Shown in pieces: positions 27,501 to 39,500 of a DNA stretch of 64,000 nt; position 1 is the stretch's first letter, and each line of letters begins with the position of its first letter. Made by a program: the position numbers and the translations under genes. The DNA lies in contig CM039182.1 of assembly GCA_008360975.2 (NCBI GenBank), positions 90,727,405 through 90,791,404 of the forward strand, written 5' to 3'. The notes under the pieces were generated by a model that did no database searches, was not told where the DNA came from, and saw only the letters and a program-made list of their open reading frames with translations. This DNA is from Lichenostomus cassidix. Taxonomy: Eukaryota; Chordata; Aves; Passeriformes; Meliphagidae.

Positions 27501-30500
27501 TAGAGTCTCATTACTGGGACAGTTTTTCACTGTCAGTAGGTGCACTTAAAACCTTGTTTGCACTAGAGATGTTCTATCTAGCAACAATCTAAAGTTCACA
27601 GGAATGAAAAATTACCTGCAAAATTTGCATATTTAAATTAAGCAACAGAACATGCTCACGGGAGAAGAGGAAGAGAGAAAAGTAAGCTGGCCATCTTCAG
27701 TGTTTCAGCAGCATGGAATTGGGTTCTGCTGCAAAATTTGTTACTGGCTTGAGGCATACATACATCTGCTTTAATTTTATCTAAAACAGTGGGAAAGAAC
27801 ATAAAAAAACTGATAAGTTGGTAGCTTGGACATTTTTCCCCATCCTGTGACTTACAAGAGTTAATCAAGATGAATCTAGTGGTAACTCCTGGCAGTCAGA
27901 CCATGTGCCCTCTGTAGAGCTTTCTGGAAAGGAGAGGACCTTGTGCCCACTGCCACCTCTCAGAAGATGCAGAGTGGCTCTTCTCACACTCAAGACAGCT
28001 GGAGGAGCTTGACTGAGAGCTGGACATGGTGCCCACCTTGTCCTCCCCCTCATTCTGCAGCCACATGCCTTATTTTCCCCATAGCAAAGGTGGAGATAAA
28101 CTTGCAGAGCAATGTGAAACATACACAGAAACTTCCATTCAAAAATAAAAGTTCAGTTAGAAAGCAGAATACAGGGTGTGTGGGTCTTGGAAAGTTGGAA
28201 AGTGTGCCTGTGCCATTCACATGTGCAAAATTTCAGGAATTTTTGTTGGGGTTACAAAAGTATTTAAATATGAACATGTAAATCATAGCCCCATTTGAGT
28301 CTTTGGCTGTCCTACCTTTGTGTAGTTAGGAACCATCTACACATTAAGTCTTCGTTTTTCCTGCATTAATTTTACAATCCCTAATTGCAAGTCGTGTGGA
28401 AAATGATTCCTCCTAAACAACCAAAATGTTATTGGGATACAGTATGAACTAATTCAGGTTGTTTTAAATGCGGCATAATAGACCCATTGTTAACTTTCAA
28501 AGGTGTGAATAGAAGTCTTGCAGAAATGACACAGTTAACCAAACATATTGGGTCTACACAACCTTTGAAATAGAGCTCCTTCTATTGTCTAACAGAAAAG
28601 GGAGTCCTTTTTGTTTTCCCCCTCAAGGATCCAGACCTGAAAAAAGTAGAATATTCTTCTGGTTTTGTTCACACTAGAGAACAAACACCACAAACTGGTA
28701 TATCAATGTAGTAATCTTCCTAGTAATGTGTTATAAATTTTCAGGTGTATTCCATGAGATTGACATCATAGTAAAACGACAAGAAACCTTAATACATTAT
28801 TGAAAAGCACACTGAAGCATCTATTCATGATTTTGCACATTCTGCTAGGAAGCCTGCCAAGCCAATGACCTTCAGCATTCTCATGCAGCACGCTCTCCCC
28901 TCCTGGCACTGGTGTATGAGCTAGTGTTTACTTAGGACTTAACATGATTTAATTTTTGTTTGCTGGATGTCAATTTTGTTTTGCTGTATGTTTCAATTAA
29001 CAGGTGTGTATGCAATATAGACTGCAGTGGATACAGTTTTAATCCCGTATGTGCTTCTGATGGAAGTTCCTATAACAATCCGTGCTTTGTCAGGGAAGCG
29101 TCGTGTCTGAGGCAAGAGCAGATTGACATCAGGCACCTTGGGCACTGCTCAGGTAGGATTCATTTTGGTTTTCTGCTAAATGCAAATTCTGACATAACTG
29201 AGCTTTGTAGAACTTACCCTTTTCCATTTTTGGTCAGAATTCACTGATCCAGTTATCAGTGAACTCAACCACCTGGAGTTTTGAGTTCCCCACACTACAC
29301 ATAGTGCTGTGTTTGCATTACCTTTCTTTGGCTGCTGTTACCTGGAAAGACAGGAAAAGCTTTTGGGAAAATCTAAGCAATAATCCAACAGTTCCTACAT
29401 GAAGGGGTGGTAAGAAGTAGGAGAACAGAAGGAATATGGGTGTGTGGTAAATGTTCCCTCTTGCTGCTGTGGTCTGTAAAATGTGCTTCCAGAGTGAGTT
29501 CAGTTGGGTCCTGATTGCACAAACATTGATCCATTAATCTTAAGAGTATTTTCCAACCTAAATGAGTCTGTAATTTCCTTTTCCAGTGTTGCAGTGGTCC
29601 ACTGAAGCCCTCTGTCTACTGCCTTGTAGCTAATCGTGTCCATAACCGTTCAGTTTTGGGAGCTTACAGTAAGGATTTTCTCTTGGGAACAACAGCTTTC
29701 CACCAACTCCTTGCCAGTTACATCTGACTCTGTACTTGGGCAGTTCCAACACCAAAACAGTCACCAAAATAACCTAGGTCCATACCACAGAAAAGTTTTT
29801 AGTTCAAAACCTACAGCTTGAGGTGTGCCACGTGTTGGTCTGGACACCAGGGTTTACTGACCAAGTGTGATACTAACCTGGTTGTGTGGGGGGAACAATG
29901 TGGAAGTGTGTCCAGTTTCACTGCAATTTAAAATAATTCTCTGAATGTTATTCTGGCTTATCAATGATGCATATGTAGTGGTCTGAAAAATACCCTTTCC
30001 TAATAGCTAACCACACATGTATTTATCACCTAGAAACAGATGATACAAATGCAGTTGGAAAGAAAGATGATGGCATGCAGTACCGGCCAGAAGTGAAAGG
30101 TATGGTGCAGACTTTGTGCTTTTTGGTTATGGCTTCACAAGATGAAAAAACAGAGCATGCAAGTCCATTCTAGTCTGCCTTTCAGCTTCAATTCCTGTAG
30201 CCAAGACAGACCTGTGAACAGCTTCTTTCTTGCAGCGCGTTGCAAGGCTGGCAGGAAGATGTGTGTGATTTGTAAGTTTTGTTTGCTCTATTCCTCTAAG
30301 ATGCCCAGCTGCTCAGTACCCTGTGAAGGGGCCACAGGATTAGACTTCTTCCAAGTGCTGTGAAAATGACTTTACTGGAAGACATCAAGCTGTGACATTC
30401 CTGATGAAACAATATAGCACAAGCCTCCCTGCCATGATTCCATCTTTTCTGTTAACTTCTGAAAAAACTGGACGATTCTGAATTTGTTAGGTTGTTTTAA

Positions 30501-33500
30501 AATGTTTTCAGTAAACTGTGCTGATTGACATTGGTTGAAAATGTTTCACCTACATAAACCTTACTTTACCTTTTAATAACCTTTAATGCCTCAACTTTTT
30601 CTTCATCCCTGCTAGTCAGGTGATCACACACACTGAGTATCATTCAAATGCTTTCTTTAGACCTCCTGTTGCTAGTAACACACTTGAAAAACCCTTCTTG
30701 TTATCTTACACAACACTGGCCAGATTTAGTTCTAAATGAGCTTTGGCCTTTTGTGTCTTCTCCCTGCACATACAAACCACAGCTCTGTACTCTTCCTGTG
30801 AAGCCTGACCTCGCTTCCAGTGGCCATACAAATTCTCTTTCCTCTTGAGGGAACAAAGAGTTCCCTGTTCCATCAAGCTGGTCTTCTGCCCCATTTTTTT
30901 GACTTACAACACAGTGGAATTGTCTGCTCTTGTGCTTCTAAGTGGTGCTTCTTAAAAATTGACCAGCACTCAGAATTGACCAGGACCCCTCAAAAGCAGA
31001 TTGCCAGAATACTCTGCTAAATAGCTCCATGAATAGCTTAAAGGTTTTTTTCTACTGAAGTCCAGGGCAGCATCTCTGGTGTCCTTTTTTCTCATTGTAC
31101 TGAAAGCTCAACCATTAAACTCAGTCATTTCATGATCACTATGGCCAAGACAGACACCCACACTTACATCCCCCATGAGTTCTCTATTCACAAATAACAA
31201 GCCTAGGAGGGCTTGGCTCACTGAGTACCTCTGACAAGAAGTTATTACCTCCTACAAATGTCAAAAATTCCAAGTCCTGTTCATCACAGCAGTATTATAT
31301 TCCCAGTTGATGTCTGGAAAGTTAAAAATCTCCCATAAGGACAAGGGCTAGCAATCCAGAAATTTCTCATAATTGCTTATAGAATAAGTCATCAGTGTTT
31401 AAATCCTGGCTGGGCACTCAGCAGTAGACATCCACTACCACATCTCCTTGTTTTCCAGTAACCTCTTCAGTCTTGTGGTGACATCTCTAATTCAGGTCCC
31501 AGGGAGGAAGAAAACTTCCCTGAAAAGAGAATTCAGTCTGCAAATGGGTGCTTCTATTCCACACAGGAAGGAATCACAAATGAACACAACTCACTGTTCT
31601 TCCTCCTCAGTGCTGGTCTTAATGCAGATTTTGTTACAAGCAGTTGGTACCTTCTCTGTTAGCTCTGGTCTTCCCTTTTTTCCATTATTATACTTGTTTT
31701 GCACTCCCATGGCTTCCCTGAGTAAAGCCATCCCACCATGGCTTTCAAAATTCATTGTGTTCTTTTTGAAAAGTCATTCAGTGCCAAAAAGCTTCATACA
31801 TTTTCCTCTTTTCACAAATTCTCTTATTTTCACTGCATATGATGTACCAGTTGGAGTGATTTAATGTCAATTTTCACTTACATTATGAAGGTATAAAAGG
31901 CACCAAATGCAATATACATCTTATTATGTAAGGTAATGAAACACCATTTTCAGTTTCCATTCCAAAGAAGTAACAGCCTTTTATTCATTGCATGCAAATT
32001 GCCCTTGAAATCTAGTTAGTGGAAAAACTATTGTATATAATTATTATTATTAATGTGTATAGCTTGTGTGGTCTCACATTCAGCAAATGATGTGCATGGA
32101 GGGAGCCTGCTTCATGAAAAAAGGTTGTTTTGAAATTTTTAATAGAGTAGTCAGGTCTCTTTAGATAGTGAGAGCCTGAAGAGAACTTCTTTGAATTGTT
32201 TTTTTTCTTCCAGGATAAGAGTACAGTCCACACTCCTACCTGTTTGCTTTTGCTTTCAGTTCCTGTCAGTTACTCTTGTTAAACCCTGTTCTCTGAATGG
32301 ATAATGCCTTTTAGTCTCTAGAACCATGACAGTCTCCTCCTGCAGTGCAAGTGTCTAGCGAAAGTTACATCAGAAAAGTCTCTCTTCCCAAATTCAGCTT
32401 GGTGGTTTTGTTGTACCAAGATGAGCATCAGGGTTTCAGTCTTTATGCATGACTCTTCCTTCCGGTGAAGCATTTGCACTTCTATATCCAGTGACTCTTT
32501 CAAGGCTCCTACACCAGTTAAATCTTCCACTTTGAAGCTCTGAATCAATCTAGCAGCTCTCTCCAATTAAAAAAGGATTCCTGTCAAAAGGGGGGTAAAT
32601 GTCTGTTTTACATTAGGAATCACCTTCTGCATTTAACATCTCTTTGCTTAATACAAGCTTTGCCTCTGTGTGTGGCTTCCTGGCCACTTTTCGGGGGATG
32701 CACCTTTCAGTTTGTCTTTGGGTCTCACCTTCTGTATCAGTATACAGGTATTAAAACCAGATATGGAGCAGCTCTCTGAAGGTACTAGTATAATTGTCTG
32801 TAGCTCATTACAGGCTTTGATTGGGACCAGATATGACAGTAATTAAATGCATAGAGGAGGAGGGAGATGATGGTTTTGGGATGAGACATCCCCACTTTCT
32901 TCCTCTCAGACATGTCATGACATAGTCTGTTCCACCAGGGCAGTGGGGGACACATTGTCAGTATTAGTCAATGTTCTTCCCTTGTGTCAAGTTTTCTGTA
33001 TCTTCAAAACATGGCCTGAATCAACAGGCTTCCTCATATCTAAAACCTCTAATAGATGGTTGGGTTTTTGCTCCAGAAACAAATTAAAAAACATTCCTGA
33101 CATTTTCAGGAGAAACCTAAAACAGCAGCATATTTCTTTTTTTGTCTTGTTTAAATACATTCTCTTTCTTGGTGGTGTTATTTCAAATATCTGCAATTCT
33201 ATAAGAGATTTCTTCTTCACATTCCCTTTTGCTTTATAGTCTTTTATTTGTGAAGCTGTAGTCTATTGCCATGGAAATGAACACAATTCCATGATTATGC
33301 TCACACCTTAAGATCCTTGCTCTTCAGAGAAGTTCATTATGAAATACCAACTTCCGTGTTGAGAACTTCTTTAACAAAAATTTTTTTGGGGGGAAAAGTG
33401 GTTGGAAATGAACACAGGTTTGGATAGTTTTTGTAGCACAAGAGAAGCATGAAAGATGTTTGGGCAGAAGGGACTGCCTTCCTGTGCTGGGCTGACCCAG

Positions 33501-36500
33501 ACAGCAGCACCAGTCACTTGCTCTATCCCAGCTTCCCTCAGGATGATGGAAGAGAGAATCAGGAAACCACGCATGAGAAAAGCTCCTTGGTCAAGCTAAA
33601 GGCAGTTTAAGAAATGAAGGAAAAAAAAAAAAAAAAGAGAAAAAACCCCAGGTGATGAAAAAGCTGTCATTTACAATGTCCCATCAGCAGACTGATAACC
33701 AGCCAGTCTCTGAGCAACTGCCACCTTGGAAATACCAAAACTGTCATTTTTATTGCTGAGCATGATGTCATATGGTATGGGATATCCCTTTGGTCAGCTT
33801 GGGTCAGCTGTCCTGGCTGTGTCCCTCCAGGCTCTTGCCCATTCCCAGTCTTCTTGCTGAGGAGAGAAGCAGAGGAAGTCTTGTTGCTGAAGTCCCTTCA
33901 GCAACAGCCAAAGCAGTGGTGTATTACCAGTACTGTTTCAGCTAGAAACCTAAACCACAGCACTCCATCAGCTGCTGTGAAGGAGGTTAACTCCATCCCA
34001 GCCAAAACCAGCACACTTCCCAAAGGAATGGGTATTTTAAACACATTTTGATATTTTTGAGTTCTCTCTCCATAAAAGTGTTTCTCTGAGGAAGACTGCT
34101 ATTGAAGTGTGTTTGATTTCAGCTTTAACCACCAGTGGTACCAATCAGATCTAGCATGTATCAAGTGGTTTTCTACCCAGTAATCATAAAATGTGGTTCA
34201 GCATCTTTCTAATCCTTTTTAGAGGGCTTTTTTTCATCTGTTTACACATGGGAGAGAGCTCTCAGTATCTACATATCAGCTCATTTACCCATTGCCAATG
34301 ACAAAGCTTCTGCTGATCTTCCTGCTTTGCTTTGTTCCTGACATGAACACTTTTCTCCTTTTTGAGAAAACATATTTGGATGTCTCTGAGGATCATTTTC
34401 CAGTGCAGTACATGCTAGCAAATCTCTGTAGGTGTCTCTGAAACTTCACCCTCAAGCCTCTGCTTCATTATTCTCTATTCCTTTATTCACTGCAAGTTTT
34501 TAAGGATATGCTATTCTTGGTTGAGAGTTTTTAATTAACATAATAGAGCCATGTATAATTGTTTATGTATATTTCTTTTCAAGATGCCAGTGATCAAAGA
34601 GAAGACATTTACATTGGAAACCACATACCTTGTTCAGAAAGCTTCAATGGTTACTGTATACATGGAAAATGTGAATTCATTTATTCCACTCAGAAGGCTT
34701 CCTGCCGGTAAGTCCTTCGTGTCTCCAAAATGTGATTGAAATTGCTGCAAAGCTTAATCAAAATGCTCTCTAGACATAATGACAGGATGTACCACTTTGT
34801 GATATCTAAGCAGTGGCACAGGAGTTGTATCCCTATGCTTGGGCAGCACCCAGCCCAGCTGCTCCAGTCTGGAGGGAGATAGTGCTCAGAGGAAAGGCTT
34901 GGTCAGTCAGCTAGTTCAGAACCTGAATCCTTCTGAGGAGTGTAGCCTCAGTGTTGTCTTCTTATTTTCATCTGCTAAATTATATCCAGAGCTAAAAAAC
35001 TAAAAAAAGAAAAGCACATTAAAAAGGCCTTTGCCTTGCATGGCTTCTCGGTATGACTGTTCTTTCCCCATTGACCTCTTAGCCTGTTCTTACACTATCT
35101 GTACATTTTATTGTTCCTGTCATAAACTCTCTCTAGAGAATCAATATCTTAACATTTATTGCCCTTTTTCACAATTATAGGCTTCATCTAGAGAATATAA
35201 AATTGCCAGATATTCTTTAGTTCACACCTTTTGTCTACAGTGTAAACTATCAACTCAGTATACTCAGTGTTAAACCACTTAGTGTTTCTCAGGATATATG
35301 AATGTTCCTTAGCTGCCTGATAATTTTTTCCTTTACATTTCACCAATCAAATTCTTTATCTTTGTTTTCCTCCAAAATTATATTTATTTAAATTATTATT
35401 ATTATTATTATTATTATTTAAATATATATATAAGTTGTTTATAGAAAAAGGCCACTTTGCAATAAGATGCAGTGCCCTACTTATTAGGAGGTTTCACTCC
35501 TGAGCTTTTATCTTGCAAGCTTGTACTTTCAGATTAATGGGGCTGAAGCTGCTATAACTCTTTGCTTTCCTTTGCTTTTGAAACTTCAGCTGTAAATCCA
35601 TTGGATACTTTCATATTTTCTCCCTTGATCCTTATTGATTGATGATATTTAGGTGGTTTTTTGCACTGCCAAGATTTAAGGGTTTCCAGACTGATCAGAG
35701 AGCAGGAAGCCCAAAAGGCAGAGCCAGTATGGTTGTCAACTTAAGCACTTGAAAGCTTCTGTTATTTCTTTTCCTATTCAAGACCCTTTCTTGTTTATTT
35801 TCACTGTTCCAATAGGACTATTTTGTTTTTGTTTTTGTCTGGAACCAAGACAACTCAACATGGCTTTGCTTCCTTTGGGAAACTGGATGCATCTCCAACA
35901 TCACCTTGTTGGGCATTAGGCAACACTATCTGATTACAGTATTCTTTTGATCTAGAGCTGTTTTTAACACAATTTATCGTGGTTTTGTCCTCAAAATATT
36001 TAAAGTAGCAGTATTTCAAGGAAAACATTCCTGTCTGAATTAACTAATTTTTATTTTCTAAGAATTTTTTTCTGGAAGGTGCTAAACTTATGGTAATTTA
36101 TCAATTTATGATTCAGTGTAAATGCAATCATTTAAATATTATTACTCTAGTAATTACTGATAGGCAATGTTTTGATGAACTTAATTAATGTACTGTCCCT
36201 TTAAATTCTATTTTTTAGTTACATTTGCTGTTACTACTCCAGCTATGTATTTAAATAGTCTGAATGGTATCTCAGCACTGAGCCTGGCACAACAAGCCTC
36301 ACGTGGTTCCAGTCAAGAATTTGTGACTATCAGTTCTTAACCCTGAATATCAGATCTCCTTTGGATTTTTCTTGGCTATTAAAATACTGATGGTCTCATA
36401 CTTTATGCATGTTTCTTACTGGAGCAGAGTTATTAAGGAAACAAATAGTTTATAACAGACATCAATCCACCATAGTAATCACGTACTTCTATCAGAGAAA

Positions 36501-39500
36501 AAAAATTCTCTCTTCTCCAGCAAGGAAAATATAATGATGAATGCTAAGGGCAAATTGCTATTTCCAAATGCTTTCAGTTCTCATACACATCTAGCATATA
36601 CATCGTTTAATTTGGTCCTCATTTCCTGGTAGTGATGTATGCGAGGTATCGGATGACCTATAAAACTGCAGAAAATACTTGCACAGAGCAAATTCTGAGT
36701 TTTGCTTTCAGTGGGGACAATGAATCTCCTGGCTTGTTGTACAGCAGCCCTCCTGGACTGCCAGCAGGCAGGTGGGAGGAAGGTTTTGTAGCAGCCAGTG
36801 GCACAGTGCTGAGCTTAGCAGCCTTTGCACAGATGGGATCAGGTCTGTCTCCTGCTGCCCTCCTTGTGCAGTGCAGTTCTGCCCTGTCCTTATGGCAGGC
36901 TGCATCAAGGACACAGGGCAGCCCTTTAAAAAGAAATCTAAACTTCTTTATGCTAAATCAATTCATTGACTGATCAGCTTATTTTGATAAATCCTTGCTG
37001 ACCTCTATTGATTTTGCTATTATACTAATGTGATATTATCTTGTTATACATTTATGCAGCAGGATGCTTTAAAATCTGTTCTACTAGTTTAAGGTAGTAA
37101 ACTAGTGCCTACTACTTCATGCTGTAATTCTTAATGAAAGTATTTCTCCTGGATCTGCATTCAGTATTTCTCAGAAATAATTTTTTGTCATTTCAGTGTT
37201 TCTGAGGAAGCATCTTTGAATTACTTGTGCTTCCTCTGCCTTGTTTTGCCTCCTCTGCATTAAAGCAGCTCTCACATTGATAACACCTCAACTGCTACTT
37301 TCTTTAATGAAACCAAAAGCAAAGTAACAATAAGATTTAAGTCCTCCTGACTAGAAAGGAGACCTCTTCTTTTTTGTGTCTTCTTGCATGATTACCAGTG
37401 TGTTCTCTGTCCTCATTCTTCTTGTATGCTTGCACAGAGTTCTCTCTATTCCCTTCCTGGCTACCACTGGGCACCCTTACAGTACATGGAAGGTTTTCTT
37501 TAACAACTCTTACCGGAATTTGGTTCATGCCTGAACCAAAACTCCTTACACAGCAGCTCATGGCTGGAGAAAGTAGAGTCACAAGATTATGAACATGTAA
37601 ACCCCAGCTATTATCCCTGCATGCAGAGGGGGATTAGGACTTGCATTAGCAGTTGTAGAAAGGTCTTTGGTGTAATTATTTTGTTGCTCCAAACAGAATT
37701 AATTCCTACCCTAGCACAAAGCTTTTGAATGGATGAGTCTGATTTTGTGTTGCATTTGAGATTGTCAGATCTAGTTTACAAAACAATTGTTGCTCTGCCT
37801 GCATGTGAGTATTTCTTCTCCAGCTTCCTGCTGTAGAGCTGGAGGCCAATTGTATGATTCAGTTGTCCCTAGTGATACATTTGCATCGATTGTCAATTCT
37901 AAAGGACAGCTATTCAAGGAACTTGCTCAGGGTTGGAAGTGGTGGCCTTCGATTCTGCAGACTTCATCTCAGTGTCTTGGGTGGCTCTTGCCTGTCCTTG
38001 TGCTTCAGCCTCTTTTGCCTTGAGACATGAGGTCTTTCAGAGTGTGCTTGCACTGGCACATCTCACATTGCCTGAACACATCACTGCTCAGGAACAGCCT
38101 CTGCTGAGTTTCTCATTGAGCTAACTGCTGCTTTGCTCAAGAGAGTTACCATTTAGGGAGTTGCCTCTCTTCTGCCTCCAGCTATTTCTCCTCCACCCCA
38201 TGCCAATTATTTTGGATTCTTCCTTGAACTCTCACTGGAACAGCTGTGAGCCATTGGGTTTCCTAACCTGACCTCCATCAAATTCTGGCTCATCACAAAG
38301 CGGGAGGGGGTTTGGTGTCCAACAGATTTTGCAAGATTCCGCTTCTCTAGGTTGCAGCTTGAAAAGGGACCTTCCTTTATCAAGGTGGATTTTCAACCCA
38401 TATTTCAAGGCTCCCCTTCCTCTTTGTCACTTCTGTCCCCTATTGGCAATGGAGCTGAATGCGTTGTGCTTGCTCTGTGTGTTTCCTGAGTGTGGTTCTT
38501 GCATTTCATTTAGCCTTGCCTACTTGTTTCACCCAGTTGCTTCATTCTTCCTAAATATTGTGCTAACAAAATCATGACCCCATATATTTCTTTTGACAAA
38601 TCAGGACCTACCCCACGGTGGTGTGTTTTCAGAGGGCCACTAGTATCCTTAATCCAGAAAAAGCAGAGGATATCTACTGGCTCTGACACTTCTCTTTTCA
38701 CAGAGATCCAAACCATTCCCCAACCCAAGAGTTACCACACCTGCACCTTCTCACCAGCTCTTTCTCAATCACCTTGGATTTCTCATTTCATCTGCAAAAT
38801 GACTGGGTTGCTGTCAAATTACAGATTCCATGAAATATTCCTTTTCTTTTTCAGGTGTGAATCAGGATATACTGGACAGCACTGTGAAAAGACAGACTTT
38901 AGTATTCTTTATGTTGTCCCAAGTAGACAAAAGCTTACGCATGTCCTTATTGCAGCAATAATTGGAGCTGTACAGATTGCCATTATAGTTGCAATTGTCA
39001 TGTGCATAACAAGGTAGGTAAAGACAAAAACAGGGACAAATTACACATTGTATGGATATACTTTTTCTGTATTTAATTATATGACACCCAACATTTTATT
39101 TGCTTAATACCCACATTAAAACCACCCAATGACTTATGCAGGATGATTATGTAGCATCCTATCTCCCCCTTTGTTTTTTTGGTCACAAAAGACAGATTTG
39201 TTTAAATTCAGAAACCACCAGTAACCACTCTGAATCTCCAGACCAAATACACAGCAGAACAAATCAGCCTTGAAACATATCCAAGAGGTCAGCTACTGTG
39301 TTAGGCCTTCACTGGACTTACTGAAGCATTGCTGGTGTCTTATGGAAGCTATGATCCACAGCTACCACCCAGGGAAACAGAGAGGTTGCCATGATGCTGT
39401 TCCCTGTGGCACCACTGTAACTGGTGTTACACATAGAAAAAAGTACCCCTCACACCAAATATATTTTCTGAAAATTAGTGTGCCACTTAGTCCCATTATT

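Larger units (their letters stand above)
30100..34583 (+). other. TMEFF1: TMEFF1 intron (4.5 kb)
   Basis: It holds a diverged antisense CR1 fragment (about 30620-31500) and an A16 tract at 33621-33636. The minus-strand frame 32566-32318 looks protein-like by composition but was not recognised. Confidence 0.8.

Noticed and set aside
28960..29003. ATG upstream of the TMEFF1 exon at 29004 as a start codon
   Set aside because: The codons up to 29003 are intronic and end in the AG acceptor; the exon continues the frame of the previous exon.
32318..32566. 82-codon minus-strand frame with plausible amino-acid composition
   Set aside because: No match to a known family, and it lies inside a TMEFF1 intron without gene signals.
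38574..38854. Long plus-strand frame before the TMEFF1 transmembrane exon
   Set aside because: It is intron read-through; the sequence before 38855 shows no tomoregulin similarity and ends in a standard acceptor.
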